Assembly: GCA_035299585.1 (NCBI GenBank)
Contig: DATGWF010000070.1
Coordinates: 1 to 48,482, forward strand
Length of the DNA: 48,482 nucleotides
Source: DATGWF01 sp035299585
Lineage (GTDB): Bacteria > Actinomycetota > Actinomycetes > Actinomycetales > Microbacteriaceae
Reading direction: 5' to 3'
Every line of letters starts with the position of its first letter. The first letter of the stretch is position 1. The notes under the pieces are model-generated. The model was given only the letters and a program-made list of their open reading frames with translations, was not told the origin of the DNA and ran no database searches. Shown piece after piece: positions 27,083 to 34,918 of this stretch. The translations under genes and the position numbers were made by a program.

Positions 27083-27451
27083 GTGCTTCAGCAGGAATCA
27101 CGGCTTAAGGTCGCCGACAACACCGGCGCCAAAGAGCTGCTCACGATTCGTGTTCTCGGTGGATCGAAGCGTCGCTACGCGGGACTGGGCGATGTCATCG
27201 TCGCGACCGTCAAGGACGCTATCCCCGGCGGAAACGTCAAGAAGGGCGACGTCGTCAAGGCCGTCGTCGTTCGTACCAAGAAGAACACGCGCCGTCCCGA
27301 CGGCTCATACATCAAGTTCGACGAGAACGCCGCTGTCATTCTGAAGAACGACGGCGAACCGCGCGGTACCCGTATCTTCGGGCCGGTCGGTCGTGAACTT
27401 CGCGACAAGAAGTTCATGAAGATCGTCTCGCTGGCTCCGGAGGTGCTGTAA
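27083..27451 (+). CDS. rplN: 50S ribosomal protein L14
   Basis: The 122-residue L14 lies at the subunit interface and is a docking site for RsfS. The start MLQQESRLKVADNTGAKEL and the motif RRPDGSYIKFDENAAVILK are typical. The first codon is GTG behind AAGGAG. It opens what is classically the spc operon, but the 32-base gap contains no promoter-like signal, so it is probably co-transcribed with the S10 part. Confidence 0.97.
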   Translation: MLQQESRLKVADNTGAKELLTIRVLGGSKRRYAGLGDVIVATVKDAIPGGNVKKGDVVKAVVVRTKKNTRRPDGSYIKFDENAAVILKNDGEPRGTRIFGPVGRELRDKKFMKIVSLAPEVL

Positions 27452-27453
27452 CC

Positions 27454-27813
27454 ATGGCGAAGATCAAGAAGGGCGACCTGGTCCAGGTCATCTCGGGCCG
27501 CACGCAGGCTCGCGGTGGAGACCGTGGCAAGCAGGGTCGCGTAATCGAAGTCAACACCGAGACCAACCGCGTCGTCGTTGAGGGAATCAATTACGTCACC
27601 AAGCACACTCGCGTCGGCGCAACCGACCGCGGTGCGAAGACCGGTGGTATCGAGACCGTTGAGGCTCCGATCCACGTTTCGAACGTGGCGCTCGTTGACC
27701 CCAGCACCAAGAAGCCGACTCGCGTTGGCTTCCGTCAAGAAACCGTAACCAAGGACGGCAAGACCAAGACCGTTCGTGTTCGTTACGCCAAGAAGAGCGG
27801 CAAGGACCTCTAA
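27454..27813 (+). CDS. rplX: 50S ribosomal protein L24
   Basis: A 119-residue L24, an early assembly initiator that sits near the tunnel exit. The KOW motif is visible at the N-terminus (KKGDLVQVISGRTQARGGDRGKQGR without break in function, here given by position 4 to 33), and GINYVTKHTR follows. Length is normal for actinobacteria. Two bases separate it from rplN on one side and rplE on the other. Confidence 0.95.
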   Translation: MAKIKKGDLVQVISGRTQARGGDRGKQGRVIEVNTETNRVVVEGINYVTKHTRVGATDRGAKTGGIETVEAPIHVSNVALVDPSTKKPTRVGFRQETVTKDGKTKTVRVRYAKKSGKDL

Positions 27814-27815
27814 CT

Positions 27816-28403
27816 ATGAGCAACGCTTCGACGGGAACTGGCAAAATCCAGCCCCGACTCAAAGAGAAGTACAAGGCGGAAATCCGTCCGGCACTGAGCA
27901 CGGAGTTCAACTTCGCAAATGTGCACCAGATTCCGGGCCTCACCAAGGTCGTCGTGAACATGGGTGTCGGCGAAGCGGCGCGTGACTCGAAGGTCATCGA
28001 AGGCGCTATCGCCGACCTGACCAAGATCACCGGCCAGAAGCCCAAGGTCAACCTCGCCACCAAGTCGATCGCACAGTTCAAGCTGCGCGAAGGCCAGGCC
28101 ATCGGTGCAAACGTCACGCTTCGTGGCGACCGCATGTGGGAATTCCTTGACCGCCTCATCACGCTCGCACTGCCCCGTATCCGGGACTTCCGCGGCCTAA
28201 GTGACCGTCAGTTCGATGGTCACGGCAACTACACCTTTGGTCTGACCGAGCAGTCCGTGTTCCACGAGATTGACCAGGACAAGATCGACCGCGTTCGTGG
28301 TATGGACATCACCATCGTCACGACCGCGGCAACCGACGACGAGGGTCGTGCGCTCCTCCGGGCGCTTGGCTTCCCGTTCAAGAACAGCGAAGCCGCAAGC
28401 TAA
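27816..28403 (+). CDS. rplE: 50S ribosomal protein L5
   Basis: A 195-residue L5, the core of the 5S rRNA-protein complex and contact to the P-site tRNA. The motif VNMGVGEAARDSKVIEGA and the loop LPRIRDFRGLSDRQFDGHGN are typical. The terminal DDEGRALLRALGFPF matches the family. Normally rpsN (S14) follows; here the gene is followed instead by about 110 bases containing hairpins and then rpsH. Confidence 0.97.
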   Translation: MSNASTGTGKIQPRLKEKYKAEIRPALSTEFNFANVHQIPGLTKVVVNMGVGEAARDSKVIEGAIADLTKITGQKPKVNLATKSIAQFKLREGQAIGANVTLRGDRMWEFLDRLITLALPRIRDFRGLSDRQFDGHGNYTFGLTEQSVFHEIDQDKIDRVRGMDITIVTTAATDDEGRALLRALGFPFKNSEAAS

Positions 28404-28413
28404 GCTCGTTCCT

Positions 28414-28489
28414 TGGGCCTTCCGGCCCATTCCCGGCTCCGCTTGGAGCGCCCATCCATGGTCGGGCTCGGTGTACCGGGTCCCGATAC
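28414..28489 (+). other. hairpin-rich gap between rplE and rpsH in place of rpsN
   Basis: A TGGGCC/GGCCCA hairpin with TTCC loop (28414-28429) is followed by GC-rich sequence and a second small hairpin (28473-28489). No S14 gene or recognisable remnant is present, and no confident promoter was found. The structures could attenuate the downstream half of the operon. Confidence 0.5.
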
Positions 28490-28513
28490 CAGATGAACAG
28501 AAAGTAGAACATC

Positions 28514-28912
28514 ATGACGATGACCGATCCGGTCGCGGACATGCTCACGCGCTTGCGTAACGCAAACAGCGCACACCACGACGTGGTGAGCATGCCGAGC
28601 TCGAAGCTCAAGACCAACATCGCCGAAATCCTCAAGAGCGAGGGCTACATCGCGGGTTTCACCGTTGAAGATGCGCGCGTGGGCAAGACGCTCACGTTGC
28701 AGCTCAAGTACGGTCCGAACCGCGAGCGCTCCATTGCGGGTATCAAGCGTGTTTCGAAGCCGGGTCTGCGTGTGTACGCACGCTCGACCGAAATCCCCAA
28801 GGTCCTCGGTGGCCTCGGTGTGGCTATCCTGTCCACCTCTAGCGGTCTGCTGACCGACCGCCAGGCCGAGAAGAAGGGCGTGGGCGGCGAAGTCGTTGCC
28901 TACGTGTGGTAA
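28514..28912 (+). CDS. rpsH: 30S ribosomal protein S8
   Basis: The 132-residue S8 binds the central domain of 16S rRNA and in E. coli represses the spc operon. The start is MTMTDPVADMLTRLRNANSA; either of two ATG codons six bases apart could be used. The C-terminal motif STSSGLLTDRQAEKKGVGGE is conserved and contains the RNA-binding Ser-Thr-Ser. The ribosome-binding site is weak (AGAAAG). It lies behind an unusually long gap for this operon. Confidence 0.97.
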   Translation: MTMTDPVADMLTRLRNANSAHHDVVSMPSSKLKTNIAEILKSEGYIAGFTVEDARVGKTLTLQLKYGPNRERSIAGIKRVSKPGLRVYARSTEIPKVLGGLGVAILSTSSGLLTDRQAEKKGVGGEVVAYVW

Positions 28913-28918
28913 CTCGTC

Positions 28919-29455
28919 ATGTCACGTATTGGACGCATGCCAATTGTCGTGCCCGCCGGCGTTACGGTGAGCATCGAGGGCCAGAACGTCACGGTCAAGG
29001 GCCCCAAGGGCGAGCTGTCGCTCGTCGTTGCTTCGCCCATCACGGCTGAGCTGCAGGACAACCAGGTGGTTGTTTCTCGTCCGGACGACGAGCGCGCCTC
29101 GCGTTCGCTGCACGGCCTCACCCGCACCCTCATCGCGAACCAAATCATCGGTGTCACCGAGGGTTACGTCAAGAACCTCGAAATCGTTGGTACCGGTTAC
29201 CGCGTCGCGCAGAGCGGCTCGGGTATCGAGCTGGCACTGGGCTTCTCGCACCCGGTCAAGGTTGACGCACCGGCAGGAATCACCCTGACCGTTGAGGGCA
29301 ACAACAAGATTGCGGTCTCGGGTATCGACAAGCAGCAGGTCGGCGAGACCGCCGCGAACATTCGCAAAATCAAGAAGCCGGAACCCTACAAGGGCAAGGG
29401 CATCCGCTACGCCGGCGAGGTCGTTCGTCGCAAGGCCGGAAAGTCAGGTAAGTAG
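28919..29455 (+). CDS. rplF: 50S ribosomal protein L6
   Basis: The 178-residue L6 binds near the sarcin-ricin loop. Two alpha/beta repeats are visible, beginning MSRIGRMPIVVPAGVTVSI, and the C-terminal PEPYKGKGIRYAGEVVRRK is a strong family mark. Six bases separate it from rpsH and two from rplR. Confidence 0.97.
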   Translation: MSRIGRMPIVVPAGVTVSIEGQNVTVKGPKGELSLVVASPITAELQDNQVVVSRPDDERASRSLHGLTRTLIANQIIGVTEGYVKNLEIVGTGYRVAQSGSGIELALGFSHPVKVDAPAGITLTVEGNNKIAVSGIDKQQVGETAANIRKIKKPEPYKGKGIRYAGEVVRRKAGKSGK

Positions 29456-29457
29456 TC

Positions 29458-29817
29458 ATGGCTGTACAGACCAAGGTTGCTGCTCGTGGACGTCGTCACG
29501 TCCGCCTGCGCAAGAAGGTAGTTGGCACCGCAGCGCGTCCGCGCCTCGTGGTGACTCGCTCTGCTCGTCACGTGTTCGTCCAGATCGTCGACGACGCCAA
29601 GGGTCACACCCTGGCTTCGGCCTCGACCATGGAAGCCGACATGCGTGGCTTCAGCGGCGACAAGACCGCCAAGGCCCGCAAGGTGGGCGAGCTCGTCGCC
29701 GAGCGCGCCAAGAAGGCCGGAGTCGAAGCGGTCGTGTTTGACCGTGGTGGAAACAAGTACGCAGGTCGCGTTGCCGCGATCGCCGAAGGAGCGCGAGAGG
29801 CGGGGTTGAGCCTGTGA
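29458..29817 (+). CDS. rplR: 50S ribosomal protein L18
   Basis: A 119-residue L18 that binds 5S rRNA. The basic N-terminus and RPRLVVTRSARHVFVQIVDD are typical, as is DRGGNKYAGRVAAIAEGARE at the end. Its stop overlaps the GTG of rpsE by four bases (GTGA), so the two are translationally coupled. Confidence 0.97.
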   Translation: MAVQTKVAARGRRHVRLRKKVVGTAARPRLVVTRSARHVFVQIVDDAKGHTLASASTMEADMRGFSGDKTAKARKVGELVAERAKKAGVEAVVFDRGGNKYAGRVAAIAEGAREAGLSL

Positions 29818-30503
29818 GCGAAAACACCCAAGAACCAGAAGCAATCGTCGACGCACCGGTTGAGACCGCCGCGTCGAGCCAGCAGAAGACTGACGGCCGT
29901 GAGCGCCGCGGTGGTCGCGACCGCAACCAGGGTCGTGGCGGAAACCGTGACGCCCGCGAGCAGAGCCAGTTCCTCGAGCGTGTCGTCACGATCAACCGCG
30001 TGTCGAAGGTCGTCAAGGGCGGCCGTCGCTTCGCCTTCACCGCTCTCGTAGTGGTCGGCGATGGCAACGGCACCGTCGGTGTCGGCTATGGCAAGGCCCG
30101 CGAAGTTCCGACCGCCATCTCGAAGGGCGTCGAGGAAGCCAAGAAGAACTTCTTCCGCGTTCCTCGCGTCGGCAACACCATCCCGCACCCCGTGCAGGGT
30201 GAGGCTGCTGCCGGTGTCGTCCTGCTCCGTCCGGCTGCTCCGGGTACCGGTGTTATCGCCGGTGGTCCGGTCCGTGCCGTGCTCGAGTGCGCCGGTGTCC
30301 ACGACGTCCTGAGCAAGTCGCTCGGCTCGTCGAACACCATCAACATCGTGCACGCAACGGTTGAGGCGCTGCAGCAGCTTGAGGAGCCCCGCGCTGTCGC
30401 TGCTCGTCGTGGCCTCGACTACGACCAGGTCGCTCCGGCCGGTCTGTTGCGTGCTGAGGCTCAGGCGGTTGCTGCCGCCGCGACCGCAAAGGCAGGTGCC
30501 TAA
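29814..30503 (+). CDS. rpsE: 30S ribosomal protein S5 with N-terminal extension
   Basis: A 229-residue S5 that contributes to decoding accuracy and binds the mRNA entry region. The S5 domains begin near residue 50 (FLERVVTINRVSKVVKGGRR) and include GDGNGTVGVGYGKAREVPTA. The first 48 residues are a charged Gln/Arg/Gly-rich extension (RERRGGRDRNQGRGGNRD) longer than in E. coli but common in actinobacteria. Translation starts at GTG, overlapping rplR. Confidence 0.96.
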   Translation: MSENTQEPEAIVDAPVETAASSQQKTDGRERRGGRDRNQGRGGNRDAREQSQFLERVVTINRVSKVVKGGRRFAFTALVVVGDGNGTVGVGYGKAREVPTAISKGVEEAKKNFFRVPRVGNTIPHPVQGEAAAGVVLLRPAAPGTGVIAGGPVRAVLECAGVHDVLSKSLGSSNTINIVHATVEALQQLEEPRAVAARRGLDYDQVAPAGLLRAEAQAVAAAATAKAGA

Positions 30504-30685
30504 TGGCCCAGCTCAAGGTGACGCAGATCAAGTCGAAGGTAAGCGAAAAGCAGAACCAGCGTGACACGCTGCGCAGCCTCGGCCTCAAGCGCATCGGTGA
30601 CACCGTTGTCCGCGAGGACAACGCGCAGAACCGTGGCTATGTGGCTGTTGTCGCTCACCTCGTGAAGGTTGAGGAGATTGACTAA
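30503..30685 (+). CDS. rpmD: 50S ribosomal protein L30
   Basis: The 60-residue L30 binds 5S/23S rRNA near the central protuberance. The sequence (LKVTQIKSKVSEKQNQRDTL, then LRSLGLKRIGDTVVRED) is the full standard domain. It is joined to both neighbours by TAATG overlaps, so S5, L30 and L15 should be made at matched rates. Confidence 0.96.
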   Translation: MAQLKVTQIKSKVSEKQNQRDTLRSLGLKRIGDTVVREDNAQNRGYVAVVAHLVKVEEID

Positions 30686-31344
30686 TGGCTGAAGAAGCAA
30701 AGAAGGCTCCGGCCGCGAAGGCTGCCGCCAAGCCGGCCGCCGAAAAGGCACCCGCCGCAAAGAAGCCCGCTGCTTCGAAGGCTGCCGCTGAAAAGGCTCC
30801 TGCAGCCAAGAAGCCGGCTGCTGAGAAGGCTCCGGCCGAAAAGGCCGCTGCCCCCAAGGCTGCTGCCAAGAAGCCTGCCGCCAAGAAGGATGTCGCGGAA
30901 TCCCGTGGAACCGCCCTCAAGGTGCACCACCTCCGTCCGGCGCCCGGCGCCAAGAAGGACAAGACCCGCGTTGGTCGTGGTGAGGCATCGAAGGGAAAGA
31001 CCGCTGGCCGCGGTACCAAGGGAACCAAGGCGCGCTACCAGGTGCGTCCGGGCTTCCAGGGTGGCCAGCTCAACTCGGTGATGCGTTCGCCGAAGCTTCG
31101 CGGCTTCAAGAACCCGTTCCGCGTCGAGTACCAGGTCGTCAACCTCGAGAAGCTCGCCGAGCTGTACCCGAAGGGTGGCGACGTCACGATTGCTGACCTC
31201 GTGGCCAAGGGTGCTGTTCGCAAGAACGAGCGCGTCAAGGTGCTCGGCAACGGTGACATTGGCGTTAAGCTGAACGTTGCGGTCGATAAGGTCTCGAGCT
31301 CAGCTGAGCAGAAGATCGTCGCCGCTGGCGGGTCGGTCAACTAA
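30685..31344 (+). CDS. rplO: 50S ribosomal protein L15 with long Ala/Lys/Pro N-terminal tail
   Basis: A 219-residue L15, a late-assembly protein of the 50S subunit. The conserved domain starts near residue 78 (LKVHHLRPAPGAKKDKTRVG) and contains GRGTKGTKARYQVRPGF and the C-terminal VDKVSSSAEQKIVAAGGS. The first 77 residues consist of imperfect repeats of Lys-Ala/Lys-Pro-Ala and Glu-Lys-Ala-Pro-Ala, like histone-H1-type or ribosome-tail low-complexity segments. The ATG overlaps the rpmD stop, and no good internal start exists before the conserved domain, so the tail is probably translated. Similar tails occur in some Microbacteriaceae; its role is unknown. Confidence 0.95.
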   Translation: MAEEAKKAPAAKAAAKPAAEKAPAAKKPAASKAAAEKAPAAKKPAAEKAPAEKAAAPKAAAKKPAAKKDVAESRGTALKVHHLRPAPGAKKDKTRVGRGEASKGKTAGRGTKGTKARYQVRPGFQGGQLNSVMRSPKLRGFKNPFRVEYQVVNLEKLAELYPKGGDVTIADLVAKGAVRKNERVKVLGNGDIGVKLNVAVDKVSSSAEQKIVAAGGSVN

Positions 31345-31360
31345 TTTCAATACGTTGATT

Positions 31361-31398
31361 GAGCCTGTCGGGGCCGGGAAACCGGCGCCGACAGGCTC
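31361..31398 (+). promoter_or_regulatory. 17-pair hairpin with GAAA loop between rplO and secY
   Basis: Arms 31361-31377 and 31382-31398 pair at 16 of 17 positions (one G-G mismatch at 31372/31387) around a GAAA loop. It resembles a terminator but lies inside the operon and has no U tract. It may be an attenuator or RNA-processing point separating ribosomal genes from secY-adk. Confidence 0.6.
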
Positions 31399-31430
31399 AT
31401 CGCGTACTCGCCGAAGACTTTGGAGGATGA

Positions 31431-32753
31431 GTGTTTAGTGCGATTGCGCGGATTTTCCGCACACCTGAACTACGACGCAAGATTGCGTTCACGCTTGGCA
31501 TCGTCGCGTTGTTCCGTCTGGGATCATTCGTACCTGCGCCGTTCGTTAACTTCGAGAACGTCAAGCAGTGTCTCTCGGCCAACCAGGGCACTTCGGGCCT
31601 CTACGAACTCGTCAACGTGTTCAGTGGCGGCGCTCTCCTCCAGCTGTCAATCTTCGCCCTCGGCATCATGCCGTACATCACGGCATCCATCATCATCCAG
31701 CTCCTCCGCGTGGTCATTCCGCGGTTCGAATCGCTCTATCAAGAGGGCCAGGCTGGACAGTCCAAGCTCACGCAGTACACGCGCTACCTGACCATCGCAC
31801 TCGGCGTGCTGCAGTCGACGACGCTCATCACCGTTGCCCGCTCGGGAGCACTATTCTCGTCGAGCAACTCGGCAGCCTGCCAGCAGTTGCTCACCAACGA
31901 CGCCTGGTTCGCGATTCTCCTCATGGTCATCACCATGACCGCCGGTACCGGTCTCATCATGTGGATGGCCGAGCTCATCACGGAGAACGGCGTCGGCAAC
32001 GGAATGTCGCTGCTGATCTTCACCTCGATTGCGGCAAGCTTCCCGATTTCGATGGCCGGCATTTGGGCATCCAAGGGCTTTGACACCTTCGCAATCGTCA
32101 CCCTCATCGGTGTGGCAATCGTCGTCGCAATCGTCTTCGTTGAGCAGTCTCAGCGTCGCATTCCGGTTCAGTACGCCAAGCGCATGGTCGGCCGTCGAAC
32201 CTACGGTGGCAACAGCACCTACATCCCAATCAAGGTCAACATGGCCGGCGTCGTTCCCGTGATCTTCGCGTCGTCGCTGCTCTACTTGCCGGCGCTCATC
32301 GCTCAGTTCAATCAGCCGAGCAACGGAGACAAGCCGAAGGACTGGGTCATCTGGATTCAGAACACGCTCACCCGCGGTGACCACCCGGCCTACATGGCGC
32401 TCTACTTCTTGCTCATCGTTGGGTTCACCTACTTCTACGTTGGCATCACGTTCAACCCCGAAGAGGTCGCGGACAACATGAAGAAGTACGGCGGGTTCAT
32501 CCCGGGTATCCGTGCGGGTCGTCCGACTGCCGAATACCTCAACTACGTGCTGACCCGGATCACCCTGCCGGGCTCGCTCTACCTCGGTCTCGTTGCGCTC
32601 ATTCCGCTCATTGCCATCGCGGCACTCGGCGCGGGAAGCAACTTTGCCTTCGGCGGCACATCGATTCTCATCATCGTCGGTGTCGGACTCGAGACCGTGA
32701 AGCAAATCGACGCGCAGCTCCAGCAGCGCCACTATGAGGGTTTGCTTCGATGA
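31431..32753 (+). CDS. secY: preprotein translocase subunit SecY
   Basis: The 440-residue SecY forms the protein-conducting channel of the Sec translocon in the cytoplasmic membrane, with ten helices. FRLGSFVPAPFV (helix 1), the plug region, GIMPYITASIIIQLL, TMTAGTGLIMWMAELI and GFIPGIRAGRPT in the cytoplasmic loop are typical. The start is GTG behind GGAGG. Its stop overlaps the adk start (ATGA), so they are coupled. A hairpin separates it from rplO. Confidence 0.97.
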   Translation: MFSAIARIFRTPELRRKIAFTLGIVALFRLGSFVPAPFVNFENVKQCLSANQGTSGLYELVNVFSGGALLQLSIFALGIMPYITASIIIQLLRVVIPRFESLYQEGQAGQSKLTQYTRYLTIALGVLQSTTLITVARSGALFSSSNSAACQQLLTNDAWFAILLMVITMTAGTGLIMWMAELITENGVGNGMSLLIFTSIAASFPISMAGIWASKGFDTFAIVTLIGVAIVVAIVFVEQSQRRIPVQYAKRMVGRRTYGGNSTYIPIKVNMAGVVPVIFASSLLYLPALIAQFNQPSNGDKPKDWVIWIQNTLTRGDHPAYMALYFLLIVGFTYFYVGITFNPEEVADNMKKYGGFIPGIRAGRPTAEYLNYVLTRITLPGSLYLGLVALIPLIAIAALGAGSNFAFGGTSILIIVGVGLETVKQIDAQLQQRHYEGLLR

Positions 32754-33328
32754 GCGCGCGCCTGCTCCTGATCGGCCCGCCCGGTGCGGGGAAGGGAACG
32801 CAGGCGGTCGAGTTGTCCGCCGCCTACGGAATCCCGGCAATCTCGACCGGAGACATCTTCCGCGCGAACGTTGCCGGTGGCACTCCGCTCGGAGTGCAAG
32901 CCAAGGCGTTCATGGATCGAGGCGAGTACGTACCCGACTCGCTCACGAACGACCTGGTTCGCGATCGCCTCGCTCAAGCCGACGCGGTCGACGGATTCCT
33001 GCTTGACGGCTATCCCCGCACGCTCGACCAGGTGCGCGAGCTCGATGGCATGCTCAACGATGCCGGCACTCAGCTCGACGCGGTCGTGTTGCTGACAGCC
33101 GACACCGACGAGGTTGTTGCTCGTCTTCTGAAGCGTGCCACCGAGCAGGGCCGTGCCGACGACACCGAAGAGGTCATTCGCCGCCGCATGGAGGTGTACG
33201 CCGAGCAGACCGCTCCGCTCATCGAGGTCTACGGCGAGCGTGGACTCGTTGCCGAGGTGGACGGCCTGGGCTCGGTCTCTGAGGTGACGGCGCGTATTCG
33301 TACCGCCCTCGCCGCCCGCGGTCTCTAG
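32750..33328 (+). CDS. adk: adenylate kinase, short-lid type
   Basis: The 192-residue enzyme converts AMP and ATP to two ADP and keeps the adenylate pool balanced. The P loop GPPGAGKGT is at residues 9-17, followed by ISTGDIFRAN and the DGYPRTLDQV motif. The length shows the short-lid form without a zinc domain, as usual in actinobacteria. It overlaps secY by four bases. In many relatives map follows adk; here infA follows. Confidence 0.96.
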   Translation: MSARLLLIGPPGAGKGTQAVELSAAYGIPAISTGDIFRANVAGGTPLGVQAKAFMDRGEYVPDSLTNDLVRDRLAQADAVDGFLLDGYPRTLDQVRELDGMLNDAGTQLDAVVLLTADTDEVVARLLKRATEQGRADDTEEVIRRRMEVYAEQTAPLIEVYGERGLVAEVDGLGSVSEVTARIRTALAARGL

Positions 33329-33360
33329 CTCGCGATTCGCTTTCTTCCGCAAAGGTGTCA

Positions 33361-33366
33361 TAGTAT
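33361..33366 (+). promoter_or_regulatory. candidate -10 box of the infA transcript
   Basis: TAGTAT lies 33 bases after the adk stop. Transcription would start near 33373. The leader then has a hairpin, CATGCC and GGCATG (33382-33387 with 33392-33397). No good -35 was found. Confidence 0.45.
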
Positions 33367-33462
33367 TGACCCTTGGTGTTTCATGCCGTCCGGCATGCCC
33401 TCGGGCGTGTAGTTCGGGGTGAGCCGCTCGCACGACGAGTATCGAGAAACGACAGTGAGTAC

Positions 33463-33684
33463 ATGGCCAAAAAAGACGGCGTCATCGAAATCGAGGGCAC
33501 CATTACCGAGGCGCTCCCGAACGCAATGTTCCGGGTTGAGCTGACGAATGGGCACAAGGTTTTGGCCCACATTTCGGGCAAGATGCGTCAGCACTACATC
33601 CGCATCCTCCCCGAGGACCGCGTGGTCGTGGAGCTCAGCCCGTACGACCTCACCCGGGGTCGCATCGTGTACCGCTACCGCTAG
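33463..33684 (+). CDS. infA: translation initiation factor IF-1
   Basis: The 73-residue IF-1 binds the 30S A site during initiation. The OB fold is complete: MAKKDGVIEIEGTITEALPN through GKMRQHYIRILPEDRVVVEL to TRGRIVYRYR. The frame is open to 33373, but the family starts at this ATG. It begins the alpha-operon part, probably with its own promoter about 90 bases upstream. Confidence 0.97.
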   Translation: MAKKDGVIEIEGTITEALPNAMFRVELTNGHKVLAHISGKMRQHYIRILPEDRVVVELSPYDLTRGRIVYRYR

Positions 33685-33744
33685 GTACTCAGAAGTAACG
33701 GCCCGCAACCGCGGGTACGAAGACAGCGAACGCAAGGAAATCTC

Positions 33745-33858
33745 ATGAAGGTCAACCCATCGGTCAAGCCGATCTGCGACAAGTGCAAGGTCATCCGCCG
33801 CCACGGCAACGTGATGGTCATCTGCGAAAACCCGCGCCACAAGCAGCGCCAAGGCTAG
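33745..33858 (+). CDS. rpmJ: 50S ribosomal protein L36
   Basis: A 37-residue protein, too short for most gene finders. MKVNPSVKPICDKCKVIRRH at the start and the CENPRHKQRQG end are diagnostic. The zinc ligands Cys11, Cys14, Cys27 and His32 are all present, so this is the zinc-binding form. AAGGAA lies before the ATG. It lies between infA and rpsM, as in most bacteria. Confidence 0.97.
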   Translation: MKVNPSVKPICDKCKVIRRHGNVMVICENPRHKQRQG

Positions 33859-34004
33859 AGCCAGCGCCAGGGCGAACGCCCACACAGACCCATAACTGAA
33901 TAATCCAAGCTCATGCAAGAGTCCGCACTGCGGGCGACACCTCGGGAGAACGGCCCGGGCACCGGATGAGCCTCACACCGTTCACTGCAACAAGGAGAGC
34001 CACC

Positions 34005-34379
34005 ATGGCACGTCTTGCTGGAGTCGATATTCCTCGCGAAAAGCGCGTGGAAATCGCACTCACCTACATCTACGGCGTCGGCCGTACCCGAGCGCTCGAG
34101 ACGCTCGCCGCCACCGGTATCGATGGCAACATCCGCGTGAAGGATTTGACCGACGACCAGCTCGTCGCCCTTCGCGATCACATTGAAGGCACCTACAAGG
34201 TTGAGGGTGACCTTCGCCGCGAGGTCCAGGCCGACATCCGCCGCAAGGTTGAGGTTGGTTCGTACGAGGGTCTGCGCCACCGTCGCGGCCTTCCGGTTCG
34301 TGGACAGCGCACCAAGACCAACGCGCGTACCCGCAAGGGCCCGAAGCGCACCGTCGCTGGCAAGAAGAAGGCGAAGTAA
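34005..34379 (+). CDS. rpsM: 30S ribosomal protein S13
   Basis: The 124-residue S13 makes bridges between the subunits and contacts the P-site tRNA. MARLAGVDIPREKRVEIAL and the C-terminal GQRTKTNARTRKGPKRTVAG are typical. The frame is open to 33966, but AAGGAG precedes the ATG at 34005 and fixes the start. About 145 bases before it hold no gene. Confidence 0.97.
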   Translation: MARLAGVDIPREKRVEIALTYIYGVGRTRALETLAATGIDGNIRVKDLTDDQLVALRDHIEGTYKVEGDLRREVQADIRRKVEVGSYEGLRHRRGLPVRGQRTKTNARTRKGPKRTVAGKKKAK

Positions 34380-34381
34380 TC

Positions 34382-34780
34382 ATGGCAGCACCGAAGTCAG
34401 CGGCACGTAAGCCCCGCAAGAAGGACAAGAAGAACGTCGCCGTGGGCCAGGCCCACATCAAGTCGACGTTCAACAACACCATCGTTTCGATCACCGACCC
34501 GACCGGAGCTGTCATCAGCTGGGCCTCGTCGGGTGGAGTCGGCTTCAAGGGTTCGCGTAAGTCGACCCCGTTTGCCGCTCAGCTTGCAGCCGAGTCGGCC
34601 GCTCGCCAGGCGCAGGAGCACGGCATGAAGAAGGTCGACGTCTTCGTCAAGGGCCCGGGTTCGGGTCGCGAGACGGCAATTCGTTCGCTGCAGGCTGCAG
34701 GCCTCGAGGTCGGTTCGATCACCGACGTCACCCCGCAGGCGCACAACGGTTGCCGCCCGCCGAAGCGCCGCCGCGTCTAA
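34382..34780 (+). CDS. rpsK: 30S ribosomal protein S11
   Basis: The 132-residue S11 forms part of the platform and contacts mRNA near the Shine-Dalgarno helix. The motif TFNNTIVSITDPTGAVISW, the segment GPGSGRETAIRSLQAAGLEV and the end PHNGCRPPKRRRV-like (here QAHNGCRPPKRRRV) are typical. It follows rpsM by two bases. rpsD does not follow; the next gene is rpoA, after about 140 bases. Confidence 0.97.
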   Translation: MAAPKSAARKPRKKDKKNVAVGQAHIKSTFNNTIVSITDPTGAVISWASSGGVGFKGSRKSTPFAAQLAAESAARQAQEHGMKKVDVFVKGPGSGRETAIRSLQAAGLEVGSITDVTPQAHNGCRPPKRRRV

Positions 34781-34786
34781 CTTCAT

Positions 34787-34826
34787 CGCGCAGGCCGGGC
34801 CCGTTTCTGGTGCCCGGCTCTGCGCG
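34787..34826 (+). promoter_or_regulatory. hairpin between rpsK and rpoA
   Basis: CGCGCAG with CTGCGCG and CCGGGC with GCCCGG form a two-part stem with one asymmetric bulge and an 11-base loop. No U tract. It may attenuate between the ribosomal genes and rpoA. Confidence 0.5.
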
Positions 34827-34878
34827 TGAGATGTTCACAAGTCAATATCCGACCGGGTCGGCCACCCGGGCAACCGTC

Positions 34879-34900
34879 AAGTGTCATATAGCGGACACTT
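34879..34900 (+). promoter_or_regulatory. inverted repeat AAGTGTC-N8-GACACTT before rpoA
   Basis: Perfect seven-base arms around an eight-base AT-rich centre (ATATAGCG), ending 18 bases before the rpoA GTG and just before its AAAGGA site. It could be a protein operator or a small RNA hairpin controlling access to the ribosome-binding site. Confidence 0.45.
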
Positions 34901-34918
34901 TGCCGAAAGGAAACCAGA

